This document shows positions 8,514-17,385 of a DNA stretch of 64,000 nucleotides, piece after piece. The stretch is from Bradyrhizobium forestalis. GTDB taxonomy: Bacteria > Pseudomonadota > Alphaproteobacteria > Rhizobiales > Xanthobacteraceae. The stretch spans positions 62,001 through 126,000 of the forward strand of contig NZ_PGVG01000017.1 in the NCBI RefSeq assembly GCF_002795245.1, written 5' to 3'. Under the pieces are notes generated by a model that searched no databases, was not told the DNA's origin, and worked only from the letters and a program-made list of their open reading frames with translations. The position numbers were made by a program, and so were the translations under genes. Within the stretch, counting starts at the first letter, position 1; each line of letters begins with the position of its first letter.

Positions 8514-9373
8514 TTGAAATAGGCCTCGATGATTTCCTGCAGCCGTTCGGCGGAGTCCTCGAAATCCTCGTCCGCAGCAAGCGCTACGGTCGGCACGCCG
8601 CCGACTTCGAGCGTGTCGAGGATGATGGTGTCCATGGCGTTGAAGAACTGCACCGACCAGACATTGCGGATGCCGGTCGACAGCACCCGGCAGGTGCCAT
8701 AACCGCGCGACACGAGCTGGATCGGTCCGTTGCGGATCGTGTCCTGCAGAAAGCTCATGTCGACCGGACTCATCGGCAGCAGCGTGAAATTGATGATCTG
8801 CGAGCGGATGCCGGGCCGCCAGGCCAGCGCCCGCTCGCGAATTTCGGCGAGCACCGGCAGCACGTTCATGGCGCCTTCCGGCACCGGCCCGATTTCGAAA
8901 TCGGTGGCCGTGAGGTCGGCGGCCGCGCGCTTGACGATCTCCGGGATCGCGCCGATCTCGAGATATTCGGAGGTGGCGTCGGTCTCGAGTCGCACGCGCC
9001 AGATGCCCGCCAGCACCGATTCCTGGATCTGCGCCAGCGATCCGTCCGGAAGCACGACGACGCCGCCGACCTCGCCTTCGCCGAGCACGTCGGCGATGAG
9101 CTTGCTCTCGAGCTCGTTGAGATTGCCGAGCCGGAACAGTTGCGACGGTGCATCCGCCTTCTGGTCCGCGATGGCGTCCGCGACCTTCGACAGCAGTGCG
9201 ACCGCGTTCGGGCAGCTCTTGGCGAGCTCGGCGCTATCGAGCGTCGCCAGCCTTGCCAGCGCACCGGCCGCCGTCAGGCTGCCCTTCGATGCATTGAGAC
9301 TCTCTTCGCCGATCGGGAACACGTTGACCGGTTGCTCGGCGCCTTCGGGCGCATCCCAGAAGCCGACCTTCAT
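8510..9373 (-). CDS. hupH: HupH hydrogenase assembly protein
   Basis: This 287-residue cytoplasmic protein begins MKVGFWDAPEGAEQPVNVFP and is recognised as HupH from its sequence and from its place between hupG and hupI. The HupH/HyaF family is required for maturation of the small subunit, but its biochemical activity is not established. The C-terminal half contains the conserved LPMSPVDMSFLQD and GYGTCRVLSTG segments. It overlaps hupG and hupI by 4 bp each. Confidence 0.92.
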   Translation of the reverse strand: MKVGFWDAPEGAEQPVNVFPIGEESLNASKGSLTAAGALARLATLDSAELAKSCPNAVALLSKVADAIADQKADAPSQLFRLGNLNELESKLIADVLGEGEVGGVVVLPDGSLAQIQESVLAGIWRVRLETDATSEYLEIGAIPEIVKRAAADLTATDFEIGPVPEGAMNVLPVLAEIRERALAWRPGIRSQIINFTLLPMSPVDMSFLQDTIRNGPIQLVSRGYGTCRVLSTGIRNVWSVQFFNAMDTIILDTLEVGGVPTVALAADEDFEDSAERLQEIIEAYFK

Positions 9374-9816
9374 AGCTCGATACCTTGTGCGCGATGCCGG
9401 GGAACGATGGTGGCGGCGACCGCGGCGCTTTGCCCGCGCGGACGGTCGATCAGCTTCGTGATGCGGTCGACATAGACCGACCAGTCCTGGATTTTTGCGA
9501 TCAGGCCCAGCGTCTCGCCCTTGGCGACCAAGATCAGCGTCGGCTGCACCCGCACGCCAAAGCGCTGGCCGAGCGCACTCTCATCGTTGCGCGCGATGAC
9601 CGCGCCGCGCAGCCGGCCGCCGAAGGCGGCGATCAGCTCCGGCAGCACCACGGCGACATCGATCGCCTCCGGAAAGCGGTTGGGGTCGCCCGCCGACAGC
9701 AGCACGGCGATCGCGCCGGCCTCGTCGGCCCCGCCCAGAAATTGATCGACCGTCGTGGCGTCGACCTCAGGCAGGCCGTGCCGCGTCAGATCATGCTTCC
9801 CCACCTGGAATTCCAT
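9370..9816 (-). CDS. hupG: HupG, thioredoxin-fold assembly protein
   Basis: This 148-residue protein is of the HupG/HyaE type, with a thioredoxin-like fold that lacks the CxxC redox pair. Family members bind the twin-arginine signal of the small subunit as chaperones. The start MEFQVGKHDL is chosen because GGGGAGG lies about 7 bp upstream; the longer frame covers the regulatory gap. It is the first gene after a 272-bp non-coding stretch, so it may have its own promoter (see the FixK-like box). Confidence 0.9.
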   Translation of the reverse strand: MEFQVGKHDLTRHGLPEVDATTVDQFLGGADEAGAIAVLLSAGDPNRFPEAIDVAVVLPELIAAFGGRLRGAVIARNDESALGQRFGVRVQPTLILVAKGETLGLIAKIQDWSVYVDRITKLIDRPRGQSAAVAATIVPRHRAQGIEL

Positions 9817-9909
9817 CAGACCTCCCCTGGCAAGCTTATGATTTCGCTCGGGATAGGGATTAGCAAGCCATGTGCCAGGATGCGGTAGCGGCTTTCCGGA
9901 TTTATCTCT

Positions 9910-9923
9910 TTGATTTAGATCAT
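9910..9923. promoter_or_regulatory. FixK/FNR-like box before hupG
   Basis: TTGATTTAGATCAT matches the FNR/FixK half-site pattern TTGAT-N4-ATCAA with one mismatch in the last base. It is centred about 100 bp upstream of the hupG start, in an AT-rich gap between hupF and hupG. A start point about 40 bp downstream would leave a normal leader. It would allow low oxygen to raise expression of hupGHIJK-hypABFCDE separately from the H2-controlled hupSL promoter. Binding is inferred. Confidence 0.55.
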
Positions 9924-10005
9924 GTATTTCGGACACGCGAGACGACACGCGCTTCGCTGATAAGATACTTTCCAATTTAGATGAAAGTTATCTTTGCAGA
10001 TAGAA

Positions 10006-10020
10006 AAATGCCTTCCAGGC
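10006..10020 (-). terminator. Weak stem with T-run after hupF
   Basis: About 70 bp past the hupF stop, the minus strand reads GCCTGGAAGGC followed by ATTTTT. The stem is only four base pairs, so this is at best a partial terminator or a processing site that lets some transcripts continue into hupG. Confidence 0.25.
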
Positions 10021-10088
10021 GGCCTGCGGCGCTCTCGCGTGCCGATCCGTCCGCGGAGGCGGTGATCCCACAGGGCTTGAAGGCCGGC

Positions 10089-10385
10089 TTATTCGGACCG
10101 CAGGTGCGCGGGCAGTTGGGGCTCGCGGTCAATGAGGTCGGCGAAGAAGCGGTCACAATCCTCTCCGTCGAGTGCGGCACCAAGACCGTCGATCGCCGCG
10201 CCAATCAGGCGCGCCTCGTCCTCATCGAGAAGCCGGATCGCGCTGTCGATATAGACCAGCACCTGGGCACCGATCGGCGGGTTGTCGAGCAACATCATGG
10301 AGACGCGGCGCTGCTCACCGCGAAACTCGCACAGCGCCGACATTCCGTCAGTCTCGACAATCGTCATCGGCAGGCCGAGGCACAT
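10089..10385 (-). CDS. hupF: HupF, HypC-like chaperone for HupL
   Basis: This 98-residue HypC paralogue starts MCLGLPMTIV and has the functional Cys2. It is about 20 residues longer than HypC, with a C-terminal tail. In Rhizobium, HupF is known to bind HupL and protect it when hydrogenase is made in air. It lies 27 bp after hupD, ending the hupSLCDF block before the 272-bp gap. Confidence 0.93.
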   Translation of the reverse strand: MCLGLPMTIVETDGMSALCEFRGEQRRVSMMLLDNPPIGAQVLVYIDSAIRLLDEDEARLIGAAIDGLGAALDGEDCDRFFADLIDREPQLPAHLRSE

Positions 10386-10412
10386 CGCACTTGCTCCTGG
10401 AGGCCGGGCCGT

Positions 10413-10991
10413 TCAGGCCGGCCGCATCTCGTAACTGGCGTGGTCGATGTCGTTCGCAAGCAGCCGCTCCGATTCCGCCAACGGCGCACCGCGGCGGCTG
10501 GCCGTGACGCCCCACTCGACCAGGATCTGGCAGGCGAGATCGATCGCGGGCGCGATCTGGTCGCGCACCGGCGGCGTCAACGGCCCGCCCCAGTCTTCGA
10601 GATCGAGCGGCTGGCAGCCGATCAGCACGAGATGTTTTGGGCAGCGGCCGAGCAGGTCGGCGGCGCTGATCACCTCCTGGAAACCGGTCTGGTGCAGGCT
10701 CATCTTCTTGGCGCCGGTGAAGCGCGGCACCTCGTCGTCGCGCACGAGCTTCAACCGGCCGGGCTCGAGGCCGTAGTCGATGGCGTCGAACACGATCAAC
10801 CGGTCGGCCTCTTCGAGAAAGTTCACGAGATAGAGCCCCTGCGTGCCGCCGTCGAGGATGGTGACGTTGTCAGGCACGGCGTAGCGGCGGTGGAACTCCT
10901 CCACCGCGCGCACGCCAAAGCCTTCGTCGGCCCACAGGATATTGCCGATGCCGAGCACCAGGATGCGATTGTGTTGCGAGGATGTCGGCAT
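10413..10991 (-). CDS. hupD: HupD hydrogenase-specific endopeptidase
   Basis: This 192-residue protease removes the C-terminal tail of HupL after nickel insertion. Conserved parts are LGIGNILWADEGFGVR (nickel-sensing Glu in the DEG motif), DAIDYG (Asp ligand) and the His in SLHQTGF. The start MPTSSQHNR at 10991 is favoured over a longer frame that would enter hupC. It follows hupC closely, and its only expected substrate is HupL; HupV has no tail to cut. Confidence 0.94.
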   Translation of the reverse strand: MPTSSQHNRILVLGIGNILWADEGFGVRAVEEFHRRYAVPDNVTILDGGTQGLYLVNFLEEADRLIVFDAIDYGLEPGRLKLVRDDEVPRFTGAKKMSLHQTGFQEVISAADLLGRCPKHLVLIGCQPLDLEDWGGPLTPPVRDQIAPAIDLACQILVEWGVTASRRGAPLAESERLLANDIDHASYEMRPA

Positions 10992-11005
10992 CGGCAACGT
11001 TCCCT

Positions 11006-11749
11006 TCAGTCGCGGAATTGCCGCTCGCCCGAGATCATCGAGGAGATGATGCTCTGGCGCGACATGATGTCTTCGCGCACCGCGGCGTAGATGTGCACCA
11101 TCACGAACACGACCAGCGCCCACATGCCGAGATGATGCCAGGTGTGGACGTCCTGGCTGTTCGGCCAGATCGCAAACACCCAGCCGAACAGCTTGTGCTG
11201 CCAGCTATCGATGCCCGCGCCTTCCGAATAGAGCGCAAAACCGGTGACGATCATGAACGCCACGAACAGCGTGAATCCCGTGAACATCGCGGTCTGTGCC
11301 AACGGATTGTGGCCGACATACATCTTCGGCTCGCGTTCCAGGAAGGCGTACCAGCGGATCTCATGCAGCACCTCCTTCCAGAACTGCCTGCGATGCACCG
11401 GCAGATAGAAGATCTGCCGGGAGTGGTGATTGCCGACGAAGGCCCACAGGATGCGCGCAAAGAAGAACACCGCGAGCACCTGTCCGGCCGCGAAATGGGC
11501 AAAGCGGATGTAGCCCATCACGAAATTGGCAGACGCCTCGCCCTCGACCGTCGGCAGCGGCGTCCCGATCAGATAGCCGGTCACCATCAGGATGATGATC
11601 GAGAACGCATTCACCCAGTGGCAGATCCGCACCGGTGCTTCATAGACATAGACGGTGGGTCGCCCCACCGCCCGTTCTCCGGAAGCGTCGGCCGCGATTG
11701 CCGCAAGGTCGGGCCTTGTATCCGAGGCGGGAGCAACTGCATCCATCAT
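11006..11749 (-). CDS. hupC: HupC, membrane cytochrome b of the hydrogenase
   Basis: This 247-residue Ni/Fe-hydrogenase b-type cytochrome anchors HupSL to the periplasmic face of the membrane and passes electrons to quinone. Four hydrophobic segments are visible, starting near residues 46, 85, 150 and 205. Heme-ligand His candidates are in RICHWVN, RFAHFAAGQ and WHHLGMW. The start MMDAVAP is preceded by GGAGGGG. It begins 9 bp after the hupL stop. Confidence 0.95.
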   Translation of the reverse strand: MMDAVAPASDTRPDLAAIAADASGERAVGRPTVYVYEAPVRICHWVNAFSIIILMVTGYLIGTPLPTVEGEASANFVMGYIRFAHFAAGQVLAVFFFARILWAFVGNHHSRQIFYLPVHRRQFWKEVLHEIRWYAFLEREPKMYVGHNPLAQTAMFTGFTLFVAFMIVTGFALYSEGAGIDSWQHKLFGWVFAIWPNSQDVHTWHHLGMWALVVFVMVHIYAAVREDIMSRQSIISSMISGERQFRD

Positions 11750-11758
11750 GATCCCCTC

Positions 11759-13549
11759 CTACCTGACCTTGACCTTGGCAAGCTCCTGGCCGTCCGGGCT
11801 CATGACATGCGTCGAGCAGGCCAGGCACGGATCGAAGGAGTGGATCGTGCGCAAAATCTCGAGCGGCTGCTCGGGATTGACCATCGGCGTGTTCATCAAC
11901 GACGCCTCGAAGGCGCCGATGTTGCCCTTGGGATCCCTGGGCGAACCGTTCCAGGTGGTCGGCACCACGCACTGGTAGTTGTCGATCTTGGTATCCTTGA
12001 TCTTGATCCAGTGCGCGAGCGCGCCGCGCGGCGCCTCGGTGAAGCCGACGCCCTTGGCCTCTTTCGGCCAGCTCTCCGGCTTCCACTTGTCGACATTGGC
12101 AGTCGAGCTGTCGCCGGCCTTGATGTTGGCGACGAGCTTGTCCTGGAAGTAGCGCATTTCGCGTCCGGCCCAGACCGACTCGAGCGCGCGCGCCGCGGTG
12201 CGACCGAGCGTCGAGAACAGCGCGGAAGTCGGCAGGTTCAAATCCTTGAGGAACTTGTCGACGGGATCTTTGAACTCGGCCTTGTTCTGCGCATAACCGA
12301 CCACCCAGCGCGCTAGCGGACCGACCTCCATGGCGTGGCCCTTCCAGCGCGGCGCCTTGATCCACGAATACTTGCCGCCCTCGTCGAGCTGCTCGATCGC
12401 GGTCTTGGTGCCCTTTGCATTGGGCCCGAGCACGTAGTTCGGCTCGGTGACGCCGTCCCAGGGATGGAGCCCCTTGGTCTCGTCGGGATATCTGTACCAG
12501 GAGTGCACCACGAACTCCTGGATCTCGTCGGGATTGGCGTGATCAACCGGAAACACCTCGGACAGATTTCCGTTGATGATGGCGCCACGCGGCAGCTTCA
12601 GGCTCTTGGCGGAATAGTCGTTGGCACGCTCGGGCACGTCGCCATAGGCGAGCACGCTCTTGCCGGAGAGGCCGCCGCCATAGAGCCAGTCCTTGTAGAA
12701 GGATCCGATCGCCGCCACGTCGGGCAGGTAGACCTGCTCGTTGAACTCGATCAATCGGTCGATGATCGATGAGATCAGGTTCAATCTTTCCATATTGATG
12801 GCACCGACCGCGCCGGTACCGTCGACATTGATCGGACAGGGCACGCCGCCGACGAGCCAGTTCGGATGCGGATTCTTGCCGCCGAAGATGGTGTGGATCT
12901 TGACGATCTCCTTCTGGAAATCGAGCGCCTCCAGATAATGTGCCACCGCCATCAAATTGGCCTCGGGCGGCAGCTTGTAGGCCTTGCTGCCCCAGTAGCC
13001 GTTCTTGAACGGCCCCAACTGTCCGGACTCGACGAACTTCTTAAGACGGGTCTGGAGGTCCTTGAAGTAGCCGGGCGAGGACAGCGGCCAGCTCGAGATC
13101 GACTGCGCCAGCGTCGAGGTCGCCCGCGGGTCCGCCGACAGCGCCGAGACGACGTCGACCCAGTCCAGCGCATGTAAATGATAGAAATGCACGATGTGGT
13201 CGTGCACTTGCAGTGCAAGCTGCATCAGGTTGCGGATCGAGTTGGCGTTCTCCGGGATGGTGATCCCGAGCGCGTTCTCCACCGCGCGCACCGACGTCAG
13301 CGCGTGCGTGCCGGTGCAGACGCCGCAGATCCGCTCCGTGAACGCCCAGGCGTCGCGCGGATCGCGGTTCTTCAGGATCACCTCGATCCCGCGCCACATC
13401 GTGCCGGTGGAGACCGCGTTGCGGATGACGTTGTCGGCGTCGACATTGACCTCGACCCGCATGTGACCTTCGATACGGGTCACCGGATCGACGACGATGC
13501 GCTTGCCGGAATTGTCGAGATTGAAGCCGTTGGGAGTCTGGATACCCAT
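11759..13549 (-). CDS. hupL: HupL, uptake [NiFe]-hydrogenase large subunit
   Basis: This 596-residue catalytic subunit oxidises H2 at a NiFe(CN)2CO centre. The N-terminal ligand pair is in ERICGVCTGTHALTS (about residues 72-86) and the C-terminal pair in DPCLACSTH. After that His come 15 residues (VMSPDGQELAKVKVR) that HupD would remove. No signal peptide is seen, as expected for export together with HupS. It starts 29 bp after hupS and is followed by hupC. Its length is usual for group 1 enzymes. Confidence 0.98.
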   Translation of the reverse strand: MGIQTPNGFNLDNSGKRIVVDPVTRIEGHMRVEVNVDADNVIRNAVSTGTMWRGIEVILKNRDPRDAWAFTERICGVCTGTHALTSVRAVENALGITIPENANSIRNLMQLALQVHDHIVHFYHLHALDWVDVVSALSADPRATSTLAQSISSWPLSSPGYFKDLQTRLKKFVESGQLGPFKNGYWGSKAYKLPPEANLMAVAHYLEALDFQKEIVKIHTIFGGKNPHPNWLVGGVPCPINVDGTGAVGAINMERLNLISSIIDRLIEFNEQVYLPDVAAIGSFYKDWLYGGGLSGKSVLAYGDVPERANDYSAKSLKLPRGAIINGNLSEVFPVDHANPDEIQEFVVHSWYRYPDETKGLHPWDGVTEPNYVLGPNAKGTKTAIEQLDEGGKYSWIKAPRWKGHAMEVGPLARWVVGYAQNKAEFKDPVDKFLKDLNLPTSALFSTLGRTAARALESVWAGREMRYFQDKLVANIKAGDSSTANVDKWKPESWPKEAKGVGFTEAPRGALAHWIKIKDTKIDNYQCVVPTTWNGSPRDPKGNIGAFEASLMNTPMVNPEQPLEILRTIHSFDPCLACSTHVMSPDGQELAKVKVR

Positions 13550-13578
13550 GGTGTTCCTACCCTAATGTGTCTTTTCGC

Positions 13579-14670
13579 TCAGCTGTTGTGGTCGGCGTCT
13601 TCGCGCTTGGTCGCGAGCCGCTTCACCGCGGTCACCGCCGCATGCGCCGCCACAGCCGCGCCGACGGCGCCGGCCGCCACCATGCCGATCTGATCGGCGT
13701 TCTTCTCGATGCCGAACTGCTTGATGTTGGTGAGGCGATCGTAGAACGAGCCCTTGTCCCAGAAGCCGTCCTCCGAGCAGCCGATGCAGCCGTGGCCCGA
13801 CTGGATCGGGAACGAGACACCGCCGTTCCAGCGCACGGTTGAGCAGGCGTTGTAGGTGGTCGGGCCCTTGCAGCCCATCTTGTAGAGGCAGTAGCCTTTG
13901 CGCGCGGCCTCGTCGTCCCATTCCTCGACGAACTGGCCGGCGTCGAAATGCGGGCGCCGGTAGCACTTGTCGTGGATGCGCTGCGAGTAGAACATTTTCG
14001 GCCGGCCCTGGCGGTCGAGCTCGGGCAGCTTGCCGAAGGTGGTGATGAAGGTGACGACGCCGGTCATCACCTCGGCGATCGGGGGGCATCCCGGCACCTT
14101 GATGATCGGCTTGTTGGTGATGACCTTGTCGATCGGCGTGGCCTGTGTCGGGTTGGGCTTGGCGGCCTGCACGCAGCCCCAGGACGCGCAGGCGCCCCAG
14201 GCGATGATCGCCATGGCGTCCTCGGCCATCATCTTCAGCTTCTCGACGAACGGCTTGCCGCCGTCGATGCAGAACATGCCGCCTTCGTTCAGCGGCGGAT
14301 TGCCCTCCACCGCGAGGATGTACTGTCCCTTGTGCTTGGCGCGGGTCTCATCGAGGATGGCTTCGGCCTGGTGGCCGGCGGCGGCCATGATGGTATCGTC
14401 GTAGTCGAGCGAGATCATCGACAGCACCGCATCCTTCACCAGCGGATGCGCGGAGCGGATGAAGCTCTCGGAGCAGCAGGTGCATTCAAGGCCGTGCATC
14501 CAGATGACAGGCACGCGCGGCTTGGTTTCGAGCGCATTGGCAATGCGGCTCGCCGCCAGCGGGCCGAGCCCGAGGCTCGTCGCCGTCAGGCTACAGAATT
14601 TGTGAAAGCTTCGACGCGTGATCCCTTGCCGCCTGATCACGCTGTAAAACGTCTCCGTCGCCGCGCCCAT
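13579..14670 (-). CDS. hupS: HupS, uptake hydrogenase small subunit with Tat signal
   Basis: This 363-residue Fe-S subunit has a twin-arginine signal (ITRRSFHKF, about residues 18-26) that exports the HupSL dimer. The mature part starts near residue 47. The motif GLECTCCSES has an extra Cys, where oxygen-sensitive enzymes have Gly. A second extra Cys is in GGMFCIDGG. Together these six-Cys features mark the [4Fe-3S] proximal cluster of oxygen-tolerant membrane hydrogenases. The distal and medial cluster Cys (CYRR, GYCLYKMGCKG, YNAC, HGCIGC) are present. A C-terminal hydrophobic anchor lies near residues 325-350. Confidence 0.98.
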   Translation of the reverse strand: MGAATETFYSVIRRQGITRRSFHKFCSLTATSLGLGPLAASRIANALETKPRVPVIWMHGLECTCCSESFIRSAHPLVKDAVLSMISLDYDDTIMAAAGHQAEAILDETRAKHKGQYILAVEGNPPLNEGGMFCIDGGKPFVEKLKMMAEDAMAIIAWGACASWGCVQAAKPNPTQATPIDKVITNKPIIKVPGCPPIAEVMTGVVTFITTFGKLPELDRQGRPKMFYSQRIHDKCYRRPHFDAGQFVEEWDDEAARKGYCLYKMGCKGPTTYNACSTVRWNGGVSFPIQSGHGCIGCSEDGFWDKGSFYDRLTNIKQFGIEKNADQIGMVAAGAVGAAVAAHAAVTAVKRLATKREDADHNS

Positions 14671-14714
14671 ATTTCCTCCCGCTTCGGCTTTGACTTTTCG
14701 ATGACGCCAAAGAC

Positions 14715-14730
14715 AGCAAGAAGCAGGCCA
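14715..14730 (-). promoter_or_regulatory. Sigma54 (-24/-12) promoter of hupSL
   Basis: On the minus strand TGGCCTGCTTCTTGCT has the exact GG-N10-GC spacing of RpoN promoters and matches TGGCAC-N5-TTGCW except at two -24 positions. The start point would fall near 14704, about 35 bp before the hupS ATG. RpoN with the activator HoxA is known for hupSL promoters in Bradyrhizobium. hoxA itself is not in this window. Confidence 0.75.
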
Positions 14731-14776
14731 ACGACTTGGAGCGATTCAAAAGTAGAGAGATTCCAAAACCTTGCGT

Positions 14777-14791
14777 GTTGAATTGCTCAAC
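14777..14791. promoter_or_regulatory. Inverted repeat upstream of the hupS promoter
   Basis: GTTGAATTGCTCAAC has 5-bp arms around 5 bases and is centred about 80 bp upstream of the predicted hupS start point. It could be an activator or IHF-associated site, but no known consensus is matched. It is recorded only because of its symmetry and place. Confidence 0.25.
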
Positions 14792-14866
14792 GGGGTGGGA
14801 CGCGACGGTGCTGAGAGCAGGAGAAGCGGAAACAACTCGATTTTCACTCGGCAACGAAGTTTCCGG

Positions 14867-16306
14867 TCAATGCGCCGTGCACACCATGCAGGGATCGAAC
14901 GAGCGCACGATGTGCTGGATGGCAACCGCGCGCGCGCCGGCGTCGCCAACATCGGTACCAACCAGCGCCTGCTCCAGCGGGCCGCCGACGTCGAAGGCAT
15001 CGCGCGGCGAGAAATTCCAGGTGGTCGGCGCGATAATTTGGTAGCGCTCGATCCTACCGTCGCGTACCGCCATCCAGTGCCCGAGGCTACCACGCGCAGC
15101 CTCGACCAGCCCGACATAGCTGCCGTTCGGGATCCCGCGCGAATTGTGACAGAACGGCTCCGACAGCCGCAGCGCACGCGTCCACTGCTCCATGGCGAGC
15201 GCGATGCGCGCGGTCTCGATCAATCGTGCGATGACGCGGTTGCGCACGTTGGCGCCGTGCCTGGAAACAAGATCCGTGACCAGCGCCTGGCCCGCCACGG
15301 TCTGGCGCGCGATCGCGCCGACCTCGATCGGCTGGCCGGAGAGCCGCGGCGCCTTGCACCAGCTATAGGCGGCCGGCTTGTCGGGGTCGGGGACCGTGCT
15401 GCTATGGGCGGGATCGGCGGAGGAGTCGCGCATCCAGGCATGCGAGACATCCTCTGTGATCTGCGTCAGCGGCAAGGGCTCGATCGCCGCGCGCGGGCCG
15501 AACAGGCCGCGCGGAAACAGCTCGCCGTCTGGACCGTGATAGGCGCCGTAGCTCATCATCAAGCCCGTGCCCTTGCCGAGCCCGGTGAGCGCGAGATTAT
15601 CGGCAAGCCGCAGGAAATGCGCGAAATCGCCGCCGCGGCCGTCGCGCCATTGGTCGAGCTCGTCCGCGGTTGATATCGCCAGCACATTCTCCAGCGTATC
15701 CGCAAACACGATACGCTCGAGGAAGCTTCGAAAGGCCGTCGTGATCGACAGCAACCGAACGCGCTCGCCGAGATCGATGGCGCGCGTGGTGCCGCCGGGC
15801 TGGAATGCGAGGCTGTGCGGCCATTTTCCGGCGATGATGCCCATGGTCTCGAGCAGCCGCGCCCGCGCCGGCAGGACGTCGCGCGCCGCGCTGCCGCGCG
15901 TTGCCGCAAAGCGCTCGCGGGTCTGTTCGTGCCAGTCCTGCGCGGCATAGGCCTCGCGGGCAAAGTCCGGCATGAAGAAGATGTAGAAATGGGTCAGGTG
16001 ATCGGCCGCGTTCTCCGCTGCATGCGCGATGTTGGTGGCGAGCAATCCGTTCGGTGCCGCCTCGATCGACATGGCGTCGCGCAACGCAGCAGCCGCCGCA
16101 ACCGATTGCGAGACCGAGCAGATGCCGCAGATCCGCGGCGCCAGCGCCAGCGCGTCGAGCGGCGGCCGGCCCTCGAGGATCTGCTCGAAGCCGCGATAGA
16201 GCGGCGCGGTCACCTCCGCGCGCATGACGCGGCCGCTCTCGACGTCGAGGCGGACTTCGAGATCGCCCTCAACACGGTTGAACGGGCCGATCGTGATCCG
16301 CGTCAT
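14867..16306 (-). CDS. hupV: HupV, H2-sensing hydrogenase large subunit
   Basis: This 479-residue large subunit belongs to the regulatory (H2-sensor) hydrogenase. The N-terminal motif is RICGICSVSQ, with Gln where catalytic enzymes have His, as usual for sensors. The protein stops exactly at the final His of DPCMVCTAH, so it has no tail and needs no protease. With HupU it reports H2 to a histidine kinase that controls HoxA; that kinase is not visible here. The start overlaps the hupU stop by 4 bp. A 196-bp gap with the hupS promoter follows. Confidence 0.97.
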   Translation of the reverse strand: MTRITIGPFNRVEGDLEVRLDVESGRVMRAEVTAPLYRGFEQILEGRPPLDALALAPRICGICSVSQSVAAAAALRDAMSIEAAPNGLLATNIAHAAENAADHLTHFYIFFMPDFAREAYAAQDWHEQTRERFAATRGSAARDVLPARARLLETMGIIAGKWPHSLAFQPGGTTRAIDLGERVRLLSITTAFRSFLERIVFADTLENVLAISTADELDQWRDGRGGDFAHFLRLADNLALTGLGKGTGLMMSYGAYHGPDGELFPRGLFGPRAAIEPLPLTQITEDVSHAWMRDSSADPAHSSTVPDPDKPAAYSWCKAPRLSGQPIEVGAIARQTVAGQALVTDLVSRHGANVRNRVIARLIETARIALAMEQWTRALRLSEPFCHNSRGIPNGSYVGLVEAARGSLGHWMAVRDGRIERYQIIAPTTWNFSPRDAFDVGGPLEQALVGTDVGDAGARAVAIQHIVRSFDPCMVCTAH

Positions 16307-17319
16307 GGCTTGCCCTTGGTCGCCGTACGGCCGGGCGGAACGACCACGTGGTCGGCGGTTGCGTTCAACCGCACCCGCCGCGGCGTCGCCGACTTCGACA
16401 ATGCCGCGAGCGCAACGAACCAGGCTTTTGGCATGTCGGTCGGCAGACCGACCGGGATGCCGGCGAGTTTGGCGGTCTCCAAAAAGTTCTGCGCGCCTTC
16501 AAACCCCGGAGAGGTGCAGGCGATGCAAGCATAGCCGCCCTTGGTGCAGGAGCCGCCGCCGTTCCAGGAGCGCTGGTTGCAGTCGCCGACCGCCTGCGTC
16601 GCCTTGCAGCCGAGATGCTCCATCAGGCAGCCGCGCTCCGACATGGTCTCCGCGCTGGCCTTGAACTCGTAGAACTCGTTGCGCGAGCAGCCGTGATGCG
16701 CGAGGTGGTTGGCGATGAACTTTGGCCGCCCGTAAGCGTCGAGATCGGTCGCGGCAATATCCTTGGTGGTCAGCGCCAAGATGGTTTCCATCATCCAGCC
16801 CGGATGCGGCGCGCACCCGGCAACGTTGATGACGGGCAGACCGAGCCGCGAACGGAAGCCCGCGCCCAACGCTCCGCCGCTGTCGGCCCCCTCGAACTGA
16901 AGCCCGACAGCGTCGGTCGGGTTCGATCCGGCGGCCGGCACGCCGCCATAGGCGGCGCAGCTTCCGACCGCGATCACATAATCGGCGCGCGGCGCGAGAT
17001 CGAGCATCCAGCGATAGATCGAGCGGCCCGTACCCGCGAGCATATTGAAGCGTCCGGTATCGTTCGGGCCGCGGGCGACGGAGCCTTCCAGCAAGAGCAT
17101 GTCGAGCCGCACCTTGCCGTCGAGCACAGATTGCAGCACCTCGACCGCCTCCTCGCCGGTCTCCTCGCTGACCGACGGATGCCACAGCAGGTTTATGCCG
17201 AACTGCCTGAGCTCGTCGAACCAGCCGGAGGCGCCGCTTTCGAGAATCGACATGGTGCAGCCGCCGCAACTGGCGCCCTGCAGCCAGAGCACATTGGTCA
17301 TTCCGTCGGATCGGCTCAT
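16303..17319 (-). CDS. hupU: HupU, H2-sensing hydrogenase small subunit
   Basis: This 338-residue Fe-S subunit is the partner of HupV. It lacks a Tat signal, so the sensor stays in the cytoplasm. The proximal-cluster motif is GASCGGCTMS, without the extra Cys seen in HupS. The other cluster Cys are in VGSCAAYGG, VAGCAPHP, HHGCSRN, RGCLMEHLGCKG-like, GDCNQRS and ACIACTSPGF. It is coupled to hupV by a 4-bp overlap and begins 66 bp after the DUF3422 gene. Confidence 0.97.
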   Translation of the reverse strand: MSRSDGMTNVLWLQGASCGGCTMSILESGASGWFDELRQFGINLLWHPSVSEETGEEAVEVLQSVLDGKVRLDMLLLEGSVARGPNDTGRFNMLAGTGRSIYRWMLDLAPRADYVIAVGSCAAYGGVPAAGSNPTDAVGLQFEGADSGGALGAGFRSRLGLPVINVAGCAPHPGWMMETILALTTKDIAATDLDAYGRPKFIANHLAHHGCSRNEFYEFKASAETMSERGCLMEHLGCKATQAVGDCNQRSWNGGGSCTKGGYACIACTSPGFEGAQNFLETAKLAGIPVGLPTDMPKAWFVALAALSKSATPRRVRLNATADHVVVPPGRTATKGKP

Positions 17320-17385
17320 GTTACGTCTCCCGGTCGCCCAGCTTCAACCGCTCGCCTGCGAAGCGCAAGAGGCTCGTTCGCGCAC

